55,005 nt of DNA from Tetragenococcus halophilus (GCF_021474685.1 NZ_JAKEIT010000016.1:1-55005), one strand, 5' to 3'. Numbered from the stretch's first letter, positions 43,916 through 53,655 are shown. The notes: generated by a model from the sequence alone, not told the origin. Numbers and translations: made by a program.

Positions 43916-46687
43916 CTAAAATTCTTCATCAATAGTGGTTTCATCAAGGTTTTCAAATAATACGTCAAAAATATAGGCAATCTCTGAATCAGGTATTTCG
44001 ACACTATAATCTTTTTCTATCACACTAAACGCCATTTTAATTTGTTCTAGCGTTTTGCTTTGACACTGATACAACTGTTCATACCCTTCATAGGTATCAA
44101 TGGGCATATTACGAATCAGACGCTCGATTAAGCAGCTTACGTGAACATATAAAGCTACACGTTTGGCATTATTAATCGTAATATCAGCAATCTGCTCTAA
44201 ATCGCGCATAAACAAATCAACTTCGCGCATCACTTTTTCCGTATCAAGAATCGTTACAGAATCGATCACTTTTTCTAAAGAAAAATTACGAATTAAGTTT
44301 TCATTGAAACGTTTGTTTTCTTCAGCTTCCATGACATTAAGTAACCATTCACTTAACTGATGACTTTCTTTGCCAGAAATCAATTCTTCCAATGAAAGAT
44401 AGGGGATCCCCTCAATATGCGGATTCGCTGTGCCAATAATCCCTAAGCAATCATACATGGAAAAGATTGTTTCGTTCTGTTTCTTATCTTTAAGTAATTG
44501 ATACTCATAAGGAAAAATTTTTAATTGGCAACTGCTAGGCAAAGATTTTTCTAATAGGTGCGAAATTTGAGTTGCTGTGCCAATGCCCGTTAAGCAAGTG
44601 GTAATCAGTACTTTTATTTTATTTGTTTCTGGATAAACAATTTCCCAATCCAAGGGCGTCTGCTGAGCAGATTGATCAACCATTTGCTGTAAAGAAAGAT
44701 CTTTTTGCAGCTGTTCGCCCATCGAAATGGCTAAAGGAGTGGTCACATTATTCATAATGACAACCGGCGTAGTAATTTGTTTGGGAAAATATTGATAAAT
44801 TTCTTTTAGTGACCCCATATCAACGAGAATAACTAGCCCGTTGGATACATCATTATGTTCTGTATAGTCCAAAATTTCTTCAGCAATTTGTTGAGGAGTG
44901 ACATCTAAAGACATATCAAATGACTCGAAAATATCTTTATTTAAAAATCGATTCGCCACATTCGCAATACTACTAGCCGTAGCGTATCCATGAGCTACAA
45001 TAATTGCCTTGGGGATACCGATTTCTTTTGTCCAGTCAGCCCTTTTAAGATAAATCGCCAAGATAATTTTATCCATTGAAGAAATTTCTAAATCAAGTTT
45101 AGGCTGACACAATTCTAAAATTCGCTTCACATAATGAAAACTAGCAGGATAAGCCTGTTCAATCTGCTGTTCTAATTGATAAATTAAATGATTAATTTGT
45201 GGATCTTCAGGGAACCAACGGCTGTTTCCTTGTTGAAACAAATAATAACTCATTGCGTATACACTGTTACCATCAAAACGTATTTGATAAGAAGCTTCCA
45301 TTTGCTTAAACGTATCTCGAATATATTGTGTCAAATAAATTAATGTTTCATGCTTTTGTTGCCGATCGGTTTCAAACAAAAGAAAATCAAAAAGACGATC
45401 CACCTCTGTTTTTAATTGTTCTTCACAATTTTCCAAGTGTTCATTATTTTGTTGAAATTCGGTGAGTATTCGTTCAAAAGAAGTAAGCACTCTTTGTTGT
45501 TGCGGTTGGTTATTTTTTGTCAGTTGTTCTAAAGTTGTGTGTGCATCAAAAAGGACATCTTCTTGTACAAATGATTGAATACTAGCACTGGAAGCATTTA
45601 GAATGGCTTCAGGCAAATGATAAACCGTAATTTTTACCGTGTCATTTTTCTTTTGTTCAGAAAAAGCATTGGCGACCGTTACTTTGACACTGCTTTTTAA
45701 CTCTCCGATATTCCCTTTAAAACCTGCATTGGTTAATAAGGTAAGCACCTGGCCCGTCACTTTTATTGGACGTCGAATTTTATTATATTCAGCTAACAAA
45801 AATGAATAGACTAACTCTAGTCGTTCTGTTCGATTTCTTTCCATTAAGGAAGGCAATTCAATCTGGATCGGTACTCTACGAATAAAAGTGGTGAGAAAAC
45901 TGCTTTCAAGGTTTTCTGTTGTGGCAAAGAAAATCCTTGTATTAATCGGGATGGATTGATTCGTTTCTCCCATTCGATAAATAACGCCCTGATCTAAAAA
46001 AGTAAATAGTTTTTCTTGCCCTTCAGCATTCAAACGATGCACTTCATCTAAAAAGAGAATGCCGTTGTTGGCCGCTTCAAAGGCGCCTTTCTTGTCTTCT
46101 TGCGCTCCAGTAAATGCGCCTTTAACATAACCAAATAAGTTACTGGTTAATAATTCCGGATTATTGGCATACTGGGCACAATTAACAGTCACAAATGGCG
46201 CATCTTCATCAATCATTTCGTTTTCTAAACAGTACTGATAAATTAATTGGACTAAAAAACTTTTCCCTGTACCACTATCGCCTGTTATTAACGCTGGTAA
46301 ACCACCATCAGGATAAGACAAAGCTGCTTTTATTTGTTCAATTGAGCGACTGAGACTTTGATTATAACCAATCAATAACGAAAACAAATCTTTTTCTTGC
46401 TCAAATAGCGGTTGTTCTTCTTTTATCTCATATATACTTTGATAATTGAAATATTTTAAAGGAAAAAATTGTTGATCAAATGCTGCTTTATGAAAATAGT
46501 AAACCGGCCTTGAATTGATTTTAACTAATTTTTCTTCATCATTTAGTTGATTCAAATAATGACTAACCGTATTTCTTTTTACGCCAAAAATTTCTGCTAA
46601 TTTTTTTGCAGTAAATAACTCATCCAAAGTATCTAAATCAAGAAATGCTGTTTGGTTTTTTAAATAATTTAATAAGCTATCTTTCAA
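43916..46687 (-). CDS. LevR-type sigma-54-dependent PTS transcriptional activator
   Basis: A 923-residue activator. N-terminal helix-turn-helix (about 25-60), AAA+ domain with ITGDSGTGKSFLVQ (Walker A), GYVKGAFTGAQ (the GAFTGA loop that contacts sigma-54) and GILFLDEVHRL, followed by PRD1, an EIIA-mannose-like domain (IIVAHGYATASSIANVANRF with its His), an EIIB-Gat-like domain (ITTCLTGIGTATQIS with Cys) and PRD2. PTS phosphorylation of PRDs and EII-like domains sets its activity. TTG at 46687 follows AAGGTGG; GTG at 46696 is an alternative. Its target promoter lies just downstream. No rpoN in the window. Confidence 0.93.
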   Translation of the reverse strand: MKDSLLNYLKNQTAFLDLDTLDELFTAKKLAEIFGVKRNTVSHYLNQLNDEEKLVKINSRPVYYFHKAAFDQQFFPLKYFNYQSIYEIKEEQPLFEQEKDLFSLLIGYNQSLSRSIEQIKAALSYPDGGLPALITGDSGTGKSFLVQLIYQYCLENEMIDEDAPFVTVNCAQYANNPELLTSNLFGYVKGAFTGAQEDKKGAFEAANNGILFLDEVHRLNAEGQEKLFTFLDQGVIYRMGETNQSIPINTRIFFATTENLESSFLTTFIRRVPIQIELPSLMERNRTERLELVYSFLLAEYNKIRRPIKVTGQVLTLLTNAGFKGNIGELKSSVKVTVANAFSEQKKNDTVKITVYHLPEAILNASSASIQSFVQEDVLFDAHTTLEQLTKNNQPQQQRVLTSFERILTEFQQNNEHLENCEEQLKTEVDRLFDFLLFETDRQQKHETLIYLTQYIRDTFKQMEASYQIRFDGNSVYAMSYYLFQQGNSRWFPEDPQINHLIYQLEQQIEQAYPASFHYVKRILELCQPKLDLEISSMDKIILAIYLKRADWTKEIGIPKAIIVAHGYATASSIANVANRFLNKDIFESFDMSLDVTPQQIAEEILDYTEHNDVSNGLVILVDMGSLKEIYQYFPKQITTPVVIMNNVTTPLAISMGEQLQKDLSLQQMVDQSAQQTPLDWEIVYPETNKIKVLITTCLTGIGTATQISHLLEKSLPSSCQLKIFPYEYQLLKDKKQNETIFSMYDCLGIIGTANPHIEGIPYLSLEELISGKESHQLSEWLLNVMEAEENKRFNENLIRNFSLEKVIDSVTILDTEKVMREVDLFMRDLEQIADITINNAKRVALYVHVSCLIERLIRNMPIDTYEGYEQLYQCQSKTLEQIKMAFSVIEKDYSVEIPDSEIAYIFDVLFENLDETTIDEEF

Positions 46688-46714
46688 AAACTCCACCTTC
46701 TACACCCATTTTAA

Positions 46715-46755
46715 TAAAAAAAGAAATAACGCCGCTTGTTAGCGTTATCTTTTTA
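46715..46755 (-). promoter_or_regulatory. terminator-like hairpin in the leader of the LevR-type gene
   Basis: ATAACGC (46726-46732) pairs with GCGTTAT (46742-46748). On the minus strand it is followed by TTTCTTTTTTTATT and lies only 30 bases before the start; no minus-strand gene is upstream. It could attenuate activator expression, or end plus-strand transcription. Confidence 0.5.
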
Positions 46756-46939
46756 TTATTGATAATAACATATAAAATTGCGAAAGCGCAGTTTATTTTA
46801 TTTATATAATAAGATAATCTCTTTTTATTAATGGTTTTAGCTACGTAAATTATGCTAAAATTTAAGTATAAACTGATCATTAATTTTAAATTTATCGTAA
46901 ACAATCTATCTATAAAAAATTAACGAAAAGGAGAATTTT

Positions 46940-47482
46940 ATGCAAACACCAGAGACAATTTTACTTTTTTGGTTTCATGAATTAGCCCCAGAGCAACAAT
47001 TCAATGGTGGTAGTGAAATCGATCAATTAATTACAGAGCGGTTCAAAGAACTGCATCTACAAGCTAGCCAGGGTGAACTTGACAGCTGGCGTTCTAGTAT
47101 CCAAGGTCGTTTAGCAGAAATTATTTTACTTGATCAGTTTTCTCGCAATATTTATCGCGGACAAGCAAAATCATTTGCTTTTGACGCTATGGCCTTAGTT
47201 TTGTCCCAAGAGGCATTAAAAACTGAACAAGCACAAAGTCTAACACCAGATGAACTTGGTTTTTTGTTAATGCCATTTATGCATTCTGAATCCAAAAAAA
47301 TTCATCAAACAGCTATAGGCTTATTTGATCAACCAGGCTTAGAACTATATTTAGACTATGAAAAACGCCATAAGAAAATTATCGACCGTTTTGGTAGATA
47401 TCCACACCGCAACGCGATCTTAAAAAGAGTATCAAGTGATGAAGAGCAAGCGTTTCTGACTGAACCAGGTAGTTCTTTTTGA
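46940..47482 (+). CDS. DUF924 family protein
   Basis: A 180-residue helical protein of DUF924 (TPR-like fold): ETILLFWFHELAPEQQFNGGSEIDQLITERF, RLAEIILLDQFSRNIYRGQAKSFAFDAMA and FLLMPFMHSESKKIHQ, GRYPHRNAIL. The family is common but has no proven function. AAAAGGAG precedes the ATG. It is a single gene between two PTS operons, unrelated in direction. Confidence 0.88.
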   Translation: MQTPETILLFWFHELAPEQQFNGGSEIDQLITERFKELHLQASQGELDSWRSSIQGRLAEIILLDQFSRNIYRGQAKSFAFDAMALVLSQEALKTEQAQSLTPDELGFLLMPFMHSESKKIHQTAIGLFDQPGLELYLDYEKRHKKIIDRFGRYPHRNAILKRVSSDEEQAFLTEPGSSF

Positions 47483-47504
47483 AAATTACCTTTACGTAAT
47501 AAAG

Positions 47505-47538
47505 ACTGATAGACTAAGTTTTCGTTTGGTCTATCAGT
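47505..47538. terminator. hairpin after the DUF924 gene
   Basis: ACTGATAGAC (47505-47514) pairs with GTCTATCAGT (47529-47538). Weak T-run; may serve both the DUF924 gene and the convergent lacC. Confidence 0.6.
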
Positions 47539-47622
47539 TCAAATTTATAAGTTATAGATTTTTACTCAATAATCTTTCTTCTATTTCCACATTCTCTTGA
47601 TGATTTTTCTTATCTTAATTCG

Positions 47623-48561
47623 TTATTCATTGTCAATTTTATCAACTAAAATCTGCGTAAATAATTCATCAAAATATCGTATATCAATATGACCAGTTTT
47701 TTGATTCATTGCATTCAACATACCTGTAACCATACCTATTTTCATAGTTTCTTCAGGTGTTTTCCCATTGGAAATACCGTATGCTAATCCAGCTAATATT
47801 GAATCTCCAGAACCAACGGGATTTACTGCTTCTATATTTGGAACGTCTACTTTATAAATATTATTTTTATGTTTAACAAGCGCTCCATTTTCGCCTAAAG
47901 AAACTACAATCCATTCGATACCATCAAATAGATCGTTTTTTAATGCTTTTTGTAATTCAACTATCGTTTCAACCTTTTGTCCTAACACTTGGCTAATTTC
48001 TTCTTCATTCGGCTTGATTAAATCAGGTTTAGAGTTATCCTGTATGCTTTTAGTGAGGGTTTCTCCAGATGTGTCTAATAAAGTTTTCACTTTTTGCCTA
48101 TTAGCTTCTTCGATTAAAATTGAATAATAGTCTCTTTTCACTCCCTTTGGCAAGCTACCTGAAATAGTTACAATATCTACTTCTTGTAATAATCGTTTAT
48201 ATGTTTCAAAAAATGTATTTAATTCTTTCTCGTTTATTTCAGGACCATTTTCTAAAATTTCAGTTTGGTTCCCCTCATGTAAAATTGCTATAGAGTTCCT
48301 TGTTTCACTACTGATTTCAGAAAAATCATGCTTCATGCTTTCTTCATCCAAGCGTTTTCGAATATACTGTCCGAAGTTTCCACCCAGCAATCCAGAAGCT
48401 TTAACTGGTTCATTAAGTTGATGAAGCACTCTTGTTACATTTAATCCTTTTCCTCCAGCTGTCTTAGAAATATTGCTTACTCTATTAACTCTATCAATAA
48501 CTAATTTATCTAGCGGATAAGAAATATCTATTGATGGATTCATTGTAATAGTTAGTATCAT
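47623..48561 (-). CDS. lacC: tagatose-6-phosphate kinase (PfkB family)
   Basis: Phosphorylates tagatose-6-phosphate at position 1. The 312 residues have the PfkB N-terminal MNPSIDISYPLD, GGKGLNVTRVLHQL, and C-terminal anion hole NPVGSGDSILAGLAYG with the catalytic Asp. 1-phosphofructokinase or 6-phosphofructokinase 2 are close relatives, but the presence of lacD and agaS in the operon favours LacC. It is the last gene, behind a hairpin. Confidence 0.88.
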   Translation of the reverse strand: MILTITMNPSIDISYPLDKLVIDRVNRVSNISKTAGGKGLNVTRVLHQLNEPVKASGLLGGNFGQYIRKRLDEESMKHDFSEISSETRNSIAILHEGNQTEILENGPEINEKELNTFFETYKRLLQEVDIVTISGSLPKGVKRDYYSILIEEANRQKVKTLLDTSGETLTKSIQDNSKPDLIKPNEEEISQVLGQKVETIVELQKALKNDLFDGIEWIVVSLGENGALVKHKNNIYKVDVPNIEAVNPVGSGDSILAGLAYGISNGKTPEETMKIGMVTGMLNAMNQKTGHIDIRYFDELFTQILVDKIDNE

Positions 48562-48595
48562 ATCTTAGCTCCTATCTTTCTAATTATAAACAAGC

Positions 48596-48637
48596 CTCCT
48601 CACGCAAGCTACTTGTTTTCTTAACTTACGTAAGGAG
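48596..48637 (-). promoter_or_regulatory. intra-operon hairpin between EIID and lacC
   Basis: CTCCTTACGTAAG (48625-48637) pairs with CTTGCGTGAGGAG (48596-48608) with two G-U pairs. There is no T-run, so it is likely a stability or processing stem separating PTS message from lacC. Confidence 0.5.
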
Positions 48638-48689
48638 AAACTTTAATAGAGCACTAATAATTTGAGCATATCGTCTTAATTAAAAGCTA

Positions 48690-49550
48690 TTACATTATTC
48701 CAAATAATCCACCAACAAGCCCAATTACGATAGTGATTCCAATTAACACTAAGGGAGAACGTCCCTTTTTCAATAACCAATAGCAAAAGAAAGTAAAAAG
48801 TAATGGTAATAAACCAGGCATAATAGCATCTAAAACTTCTTCTTGTATATCAACTGGTATCTCCCCAGCTTGCAATGTCCAATCAAGGTTAAAATCAACA
48901 TAAGAGGCAATCAAGGCGCCAACAACCATTAAACCAACAATCGATGCAGCTCTAGATATCTTTTGCGTGCCTTCTTTTAGTGATGAAATAGCATCAGTTC
49001 CTATTCTATGGCCAAAGTGCATCAAAAAGAACCGAGCTCCAAAGTGCACCGCGTTAAATACAACAAGAAATAAAATCGGTCCCGTTATATTACCTTGAGA
49101 AGATAGTGAAGCAGCGATGCCCCCGGTAATAGGAAGTAATGTTAGGTAAAACAGCGCGTCTCCAATCCCACCTAATGGACCCATTAAAGCTACTTTAATA
49201 CCACGAATTGTTTCTCGCTCTTCTTTATTTTCTTCCATCGATAAGATAATCCCTTGAATAAAGGTTACTAAAAATGGATGAGTATTAAAGAATTGCATGT
49301 GTTCTTTTAATGAATTAGACAGGTCATGATCATTTTTGTGGATTTTCTTAAGGCCTGGGATCAAACCATATACCCATCCGCCAGCTTGCATACGTTCATA
49401 GTTAAACGAGGCCTGTAACATTAAAGACTTCCATACCATTTTGTTCAAATCTTTTCTTGTAATCACTTGTTCAGACTCAGGATTTTCATAAGTTTCTGAA
49501 ATTACGTTTTTATTATCGACTGTTTCTGTGTTCTTGTTAGATTCCATCAC
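48690..49550 (-). CDS. agaD: mannose-family PTS EIID, galactosamine/GalNAc type
   Basis: The 286 residues have a polar 30-residue N terminus, then ITRKDLNKMVWKSLMLQASFNYERMQAGGWVYGLIP, KVALMGPLGGIGDALFYLTLLPI, GPILFLVVFNAVHFGARFFLM and two final helices. Start overlaps agaC by 14 bases. Assigned to the galactosamine system from the AgaS/LacC/LacD context. Confidence 0.85.
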   Translation of the reverse strand: MMESNKNTETVDNKNVISETYENPESEQVITRKDLNKMVWKSLMLQASFNYERMQAGGWVYGLIPGLKKIHKNDHDLSNSLKEHMQFFNTHPFLVTFIQGIILSMEENKEERETIRGIKVALMGPLGGIGDALFYLTLLPITGGIAASLSSQGNITGPILFLVVFNAVHFGARFFLMHFGHRIGTDAISSLKEGTQKISRAASIVGLMVVGALIASYVDFNLDWTLQAGEIPVDIQEEVLDAIMPGLLPLLFTFFCYWLLKKGRSPLVLIGITIVIGLVGGLFGIM

Positions 49551-50328
49551 TATAATCCTCCTCTTCGTCTAAATCCTGATTCGTTCTAGTTTCAGTTGCT
49601 GCTTTTGATGAACTGCCTATAAAATAATCATAAGCTGCAAATGCAGTAGCAACAATTGCCACTCCTAAAATTGGCATTTCAAGATATGCGACTGCTACAA
49701 AACCAAGTGCAAAAAATGGCGCATATGTCCATTTAAACATGATTTTCATCAACATTGCGAAACCTACTGCAGGCATAATTCCTCCAGCAAAGCTCAATCC
49801 ATCAAGAATCCATTCAGGTATCCAAGTTACAAATTGTTCCGCTTGAGCTGCCCCAAAATAAATTGGAAGAAAAGCAACTACACCAAAGAAAATAAAAAGA
49901 ATTAATGGTTCTAAGTAATTTAATCGATCAATACCTCTAGTATTTGCTTCATCAGCCATATCATCCATTTTGTGCATAACCGGTGACATAACAGTAAAGA
50001 GTAATGTAATAACAGCTTGTCCTGCTACTGCAAAAGGAACTGCTACGCCAACTGCAACTTGTGGATCTTGACCAGTAAGGATAGCAAACGCTGTTCCAAC
50101 AATTCCGCCAATAACAACGTTTGGTGGCTGTGCCCCAGCTAAAGGCACCATTCCAGCCCAAACCAATTCCAATGTAGCTCCGGCCATCAACCCAGTCGTC
50201 AAGTCCCCTAAAATTAACCCTACAACAGGTCCTGTGACAATGGGCCGATGTAAGTGTGTTAACCCGTTAAAATGGTCAATACCAGCAATACCAGCCCATA
50301 GTCCCACTAATAACGCTTGTAATAACAT
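49537..50328 (-). CDS. agaC: mannose-family PTS EIIC, galactosamine/GalNAc type
   Basis: A 263-residue membrane protein of about seven helices: LLVGLWAGIAGIDHFNGLTHLHRPIVTGPVVGLILGDL, GATLELVWAGMVPLAGAQPPNVVIGGIVGTAFA, EIIC sorbose/mannose family. The acidic tail DLDEEEDYSDGI overlaps the next gene. 33 bases after agaB with GGAGGG upstream. Confidence 0.87.
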   Translation of the reverse strand: MLLQALLVGLWAGIAGIDHFNGLTHLHRPIVTGPVVGLILGDLTTGLMAGATLELVWAGMVPLAGAQPPNVVIGGIVGTAFAILTGQDPQVAVGVAVPFAVAGQAVITLLFTVMSPVMHKMDDMADEANTRGIDRLNYLEPLILFIFFGVVAFLPIYFGAAQAEQFVTWIPEWILDGLSFAGGIMPAVGFAMLMKIMFKWTYAPFFALGFVAVAYLEMPILGVAIVATAFAAYDYFIGSSSKAATETRTNQDLDEEEDYSDGI

Positions 50329-50360
50329 GTATTACCCTCCTTGTTATTCTGATATTCATC

Positions 50361-50843
50361 TTATAATTTTGTCATTAAATCAAAACCGTGCTCATTTGGA
50401 ATACCTCTTACATCCAATTCCACACCTTTTTCATGCAATTTATTAAAAGTTTCAATGTCCTCATCGTTTACAGAAACAGTTTTAGAAATTTGTTTTTTCC
50501 CTTCTTCATAATGTAAATTTCCAACATTTATTTTGTTTATCGGAACTCCGCCTTCTACCAGAGCAAGAGCATCTTGCGGTGTACGTACGACAATAAATAT
50601 TTTTTGTCGTGGTGCAGCTTTATGAATAATACGAATTGTCTTATCTAACGTAAAATAACGACTTTCTGCGCTTTCAGGTAACGCCATATCCATTAAATTT
50701 TGTTGTACTTCATTATTTGCGATTTCATCATTGGCGACAATAACTAAATTTGCTCCTAAAGTATTCGTCCATGTCATACCTACTTGTCCATGAATTAATC
50801 GATTATCAATTCTTGTTAGTAAAATATTAGGCGTATTGGCCAT
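50361..50843 (-). CDS. agaB: mannose-family PTS EIIB, galactosamine/GalNAc type
   Basis: The 160 residues contain NILLTRIDNRLIHGQVGMTW with the phosphorylated His, GANLVIVANDEIANNEVQQ and INVGNLHYEEGKKQISKTVSV. AGGAGG upstream. A 155-base gap separates it from agaA, unusual in this tight operon. Confidence 0.9.
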   Translation of the reverse strand: MANTPNILLTRIDNRLIHGQVGMTWTNTLGANLVIVANDEIANNEVQQNLMDMALPESAESRYFTLDKTIRIIHKAAPRQKIFIVVRTPQDALALVEGGVPINKINVGNLHYEEGKKQISKTVSVNDEDIETFNKLHEKGVELDVRGIPNEHGFDLMTKL

Positions 50844-50906
50844 ATTTATTCCTCCTTTAAGTTTTATTTTAAATGCCCGAATTGTTATTTTCTTTTCACT
50901 TATTAA

Positions 50907-50984
50907 TTAGTTTTCTAGCGCTGCGAATGAACCGTTTTCATTTTTGAAATTTAAATACAAACCTGTCCAATCTTCACCATAAAA
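50907..50984 (-). pseudogene. possible gene remnant between agaA and agaB
   Basis: The minus strand reads 25 coding-like codons, FYGEDWTGLYLNF then ENGSFAALEN and a stop, preceded by an in-frame TAA and no start codon. The composition resembles a protein C terminus. It may be the end of a lost small gene, or chance. Confidence 0.25.
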
Positions 50985-50998
50985 TTATAATACACTTT

Positions 50999-51418
50999 TT
51001 ATATTCCTTCTTCCTCTGTTATACTTTTCTTCTTACCTTCATAAGTGACTAAACCATTTTTTCCAGATTGTAAGACTTTTTCTACAAAAGTCCCCGCCTC
51101 TAGTCTACGATTAAATATTCCATCCATAATAGCTGGCAAATTCGCTCCAGCTACAACTTTAATTTGTTTATCTTCTTGTGATAATAAAATAGATTGATTA
51201 AATGGTGTCCCACCTGGGATATCTGTAAAAATAATTACTCCTTCCTTGCTATCCATCTGAGAAACTACTTTTTTTAACTTATTATTTAAATCCTCAGAAC
51301 TCTCCCCCTCTTCAAAATTGATTGCTTCAAATTTTTCTTGTTTTCCTGCAATAAGTTCCACAGATGATTGAAGACCAGTGGCAAACTGACCATGACCAGT
51401 TACTATTATTCCTAGCAT
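50999..51418 (-). CDS. agaF: mannose-family PTS EIIA, galactosamine/GalNAc type
   Basis: A 139-residue EIIA: MLGIIVTGHGQFATGLQSSVELIAG with phosphorylated His9, IIFTDIPGGTPFNQSI and VVAGANLPAIMDGI. Gene order aga S-lacD-A-B-C-D-lacC. Related name in other species is agaF; the symbol is by analogy. Confidence 0.87.
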   Translation of the reverse strand: MLGIIVTGHGQFATGLQSSVELIAGKQEKFEAINFEEGESSEDLNNKLKKVVSQMDSKEGVIIFTDIPGGTPFNQSILLSQEDKQIKVVAGANLPAIMDGIFNRRLEAGTFVEKVLQSGKNGLVTYEGKKKSITEEEGI

Positions 51419-51457
51419 ATAACGCCTTCTTTCTTTTTAATCGACGGAATTGTTCAT

Positions 51458-52447
51458 CTATTCCACTTCAACTTTGTCATGCCAAGGGCTAGCGGTTTGT
51501 TTTACCACTTGATTTAATGTTTCAATATTCTCTTTACCTTGATTTCTTAACCAATCCAAGGCTCCCTTTTCGCCATTTTCTATGAAAGCAGTAACGCCAT
51601 CTTTCCACGTTGCCCGTCCACAAAGAACACCGTTAAAAGTAGAGTTTGCCTCTTTAGCTAAGACTAATGTTTCTTGAAATAACTTCGTCGACACTCCGGC
51701 ACTTAAGAAAATAAACGGAAGATCTGTTGCTAGACTTTGCTCTTTAAAATAAGACTCTGCTTCTTCTTTAGTATAAACAGGCTCCTCATTTCCATAACCT
51801 TCAACAAATTGCATATTTACTGGAATTTCCACCTTTAGTACATCTACATGATACTGTGGTTTTGTAAATTCTTTCATCATTTCAATTACTTTATGCGGTT
51901 TGATTTTGGCATATTCTCTTGAACTAGTGTCATCATTTTGGGCATCATAAGAAAGTAACTCTAAATAAAAAGGTACTTCTTCACCAGCACATTCACTTCC
52001 TAAGCGTTCGACGAATACATGCTTTAAATGATTTATCTGTGCATCTTCATCCACATCATAGTAAAGTAAAAACTTAATCGCATCAGCACCTTCACCTTTT
52101 AAACGTAATACCGACCAATCATTTAATAGATCGGGTAAACGTCCCGAACTCGTCGTATCATATCCACTTTCTTCATATGCCAATAATAAACCAGCTTTTT
52201 CGTCTCGGGCATTTGCTGCCTTTATCCCATATTCAGGATCTAATAAAATAGCTGAAGTATATGACGTTAAGGTTTGGGAAACCAATCTTTTAAATTCTTC
52301 GATCATTTCGTCCTTTGGTTCAGCACCAAGTTGTTTAATCATTTTTTTTAATGCCCCACGCTGATCAATAGCCAAAGCATTAATAACGCCATCCGAAGTC
52401 GATAATTTATCCATCTTTTCTTTTTTAGCTTTTGTTATTTTCACCAT
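51458..52447 (-). CDS. lacD: tagatose 1,6-diphosphate aldolase
   Basis: Splits tagatose-1,6-bisphosphate into dihydroxyacetone phosphate and glyceraldehyde-3-phosphate. The class I aldolase of 329 residues shows DGVINALAIDQRGALKKMI, LLDPEYGIKAANARDEKAGLLLAYE, VLKVEIPVNMQFVEGYG with the Schiff-base Lys (about 205) and LPFIFLSAGVS, CGRATWKDGV. AgaS is upstream by 15 bases. Confidence 0.94.
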   Translation of the reverse strand: MVKITKAKKEKMDKLSTSDGVINALAIDQRGALKKMIKQLGAEPKDEMIEEFKRLVSQTLTSYTSAILLDPEYGIKAANARDEKAGLLLAYEESGYDTTSSGRLPDLLNDWSVLRLKGEGADAIKFLLYYDVDEDAQINHLKHVFVERLGSECAGEEVPFYLELLSYDAQNDDTSSREYAKIKPHKVIEMMKEFTKPQYHVDVLKVEIPVNMQFVEGYGNEEPVYTKEEAESYFKEQSLATDLPFIFLSAGVSTKLFQETLVLAKEANSTFNGVLCGRATWKDGVTAFIENGEKGALDWLRNQGKENIETLNQVVKQTASPWHDKVEVE

Positions 52448-52462
52448 ATATTATCCCCACTT

Positions 52463-53638
52463 TTATTTTTTAAACTCATGAATAGTAACCCCTTTTACAA
52501 CGCGATTAACAGTTCCACTTGGTGATGGAGTGTCAGGTGTATTATTTACTTTGATAGAAGTTAGAATAGCCACTGTTTGCGCAACCATGATATCAGCTAA
52601 AGCTAAGTATCCATCTGGCAACAACTGTGCTTTTTCAGAAAATGTAAATTGATCTCCAGAAAAATTACGTTCTCCTGTTTGACCAATGGCAAAAACTCCT
52701 GATGCGATTTCGTCGTCCTTGACTTCTTCTAAAATATCTAAATCATAATCACGAGTGTATAGATCATTATTGACAAAATCAAAAACCAGCGTTCGTTCAT
52801 TAACAAAGGATTTAGGACCGTGACGGAACCCCATAGAAGAATCAAATACAGTGGCAATTTTTCCTGCTGTTAGTTCCAAAATTTTCAATTGCGCTTCACG
52901 AGTTAACCCTGAAAGGCTACCAGAACCCAGGTAAACAATACGTTCGAAATCTCGTTCTACTATTTCCCGGATTTCAGTTTCACGTTGAATCACTTCTTGC
53001 CCCATATTACTCATCGTATGGACATAAGTTGCTTTTTGGCTAAACCTAGTTGTATCAAAAATCAATAAAGTACTTAATGCCATACAAGAAAAACTACCCG
53101 TCATAGCAAACCCATCATCATTTGCTCTTTTAGGTGTTAATAACATAAAGTTATTGTCTTCATTCTCACTCCTTTGTGCCAAAGTACCATCTGGAGCACA
53201 AGTAATGGTTAAATGATAAATATTTTCAACCACAGCGTTTGCTATATCAACGGCTGCAATACTTTCAGGACTGTTGCCACTTCTGGCAAAAGAAACCAAA
53301 AGTGTCGGCTCTTCTTCAAAAAGATATTCGTTAGGAGATGCTACAAGATCTGTTGTGCCAACGCTTTGAAAAATATAAGCATTATTATCACCGTTAGCAT
53401 TTAAATAAGGCACTAATGTATCACCTACATATTGTGAAGTTCCAGCCCCCGTGAAGACTACACGAATTCTGTTACCGCTTGCATTTTTCTTTATAATTTC
53501 TAAGTAATTTTCAATATCTTTTTTGGCTGTTTGATAAATTTCTAGTGTCTCTTCCCAAAGTTCGGGTTGTTGTTTAATTTCGCGTGTGGTAATTTCTGCA
53601 CCCTTTTTAACTAATTCTTCTTCTGTTGATTTAAACAT
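52463..53638 (-). CDS. agaS: SIS-domain amino-sugar isomerase/deaminase AgaS
   Basis: Converts galactosamine-6-phosphate to tagatose-6-phosphate and ammonia. The 391 residues have two SIS domains: RVVFTGAGTSQYVGDTLVPYL and LLVSFARSGNSPESIAAVDIA, then VYLGSGSLSGLTREAQLKILELTAGKIATVFDSSMGFRHGPKSF split as the second domain. Follows the GntR gene after 17 bases. A deacetylase (nagA/agaA) is absent, so free galactosamine or deacetylation by a remote enzyme is implied. Confidence 0.9.
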   Translation of the reverse strand: MFKSTEEELVKKGAEITTREIKQQPELWEETLEIYQTAKKDIENYLEIIKKNASGNRIRVVFTGAGTSQYVGDTLVPYLNANGDNNAYIFQSVGTTDLVASPNEYLFEEEPTLLVSFARSGNSPESIAAVDIANAVVENIYHLTITCAPDGTLAQRSENEDNNFMLLTPKRANDDGFAMTGSFSCMALSTLLIFDTTRFSQKATYVHTMSNMGQEVIQRETEIREIVERDFERIVYLGSGSLSGLTREAQLKILELTAGKIATVFDSSMGFRHGPKSFVNERTLVFDFVNNDLYTRDYDLDILEEVKDDEIASGVFAIGQTGERNFSGDQFTFSEKAQLLPDGYLALADIMVAQTVAILTSIKVNNTPDTPSPSGTVNRVVKGVTIHEFKK

Positions 53639-53655
53639 TGCTCCTCCTCCTCATA

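Noticed and set aside
46677-46904. 75-codon frame upstream of the LevR-type gene
   Set aside because: It crosses the hairpin and the activator start, is extremely AT-rich and has no binding site.
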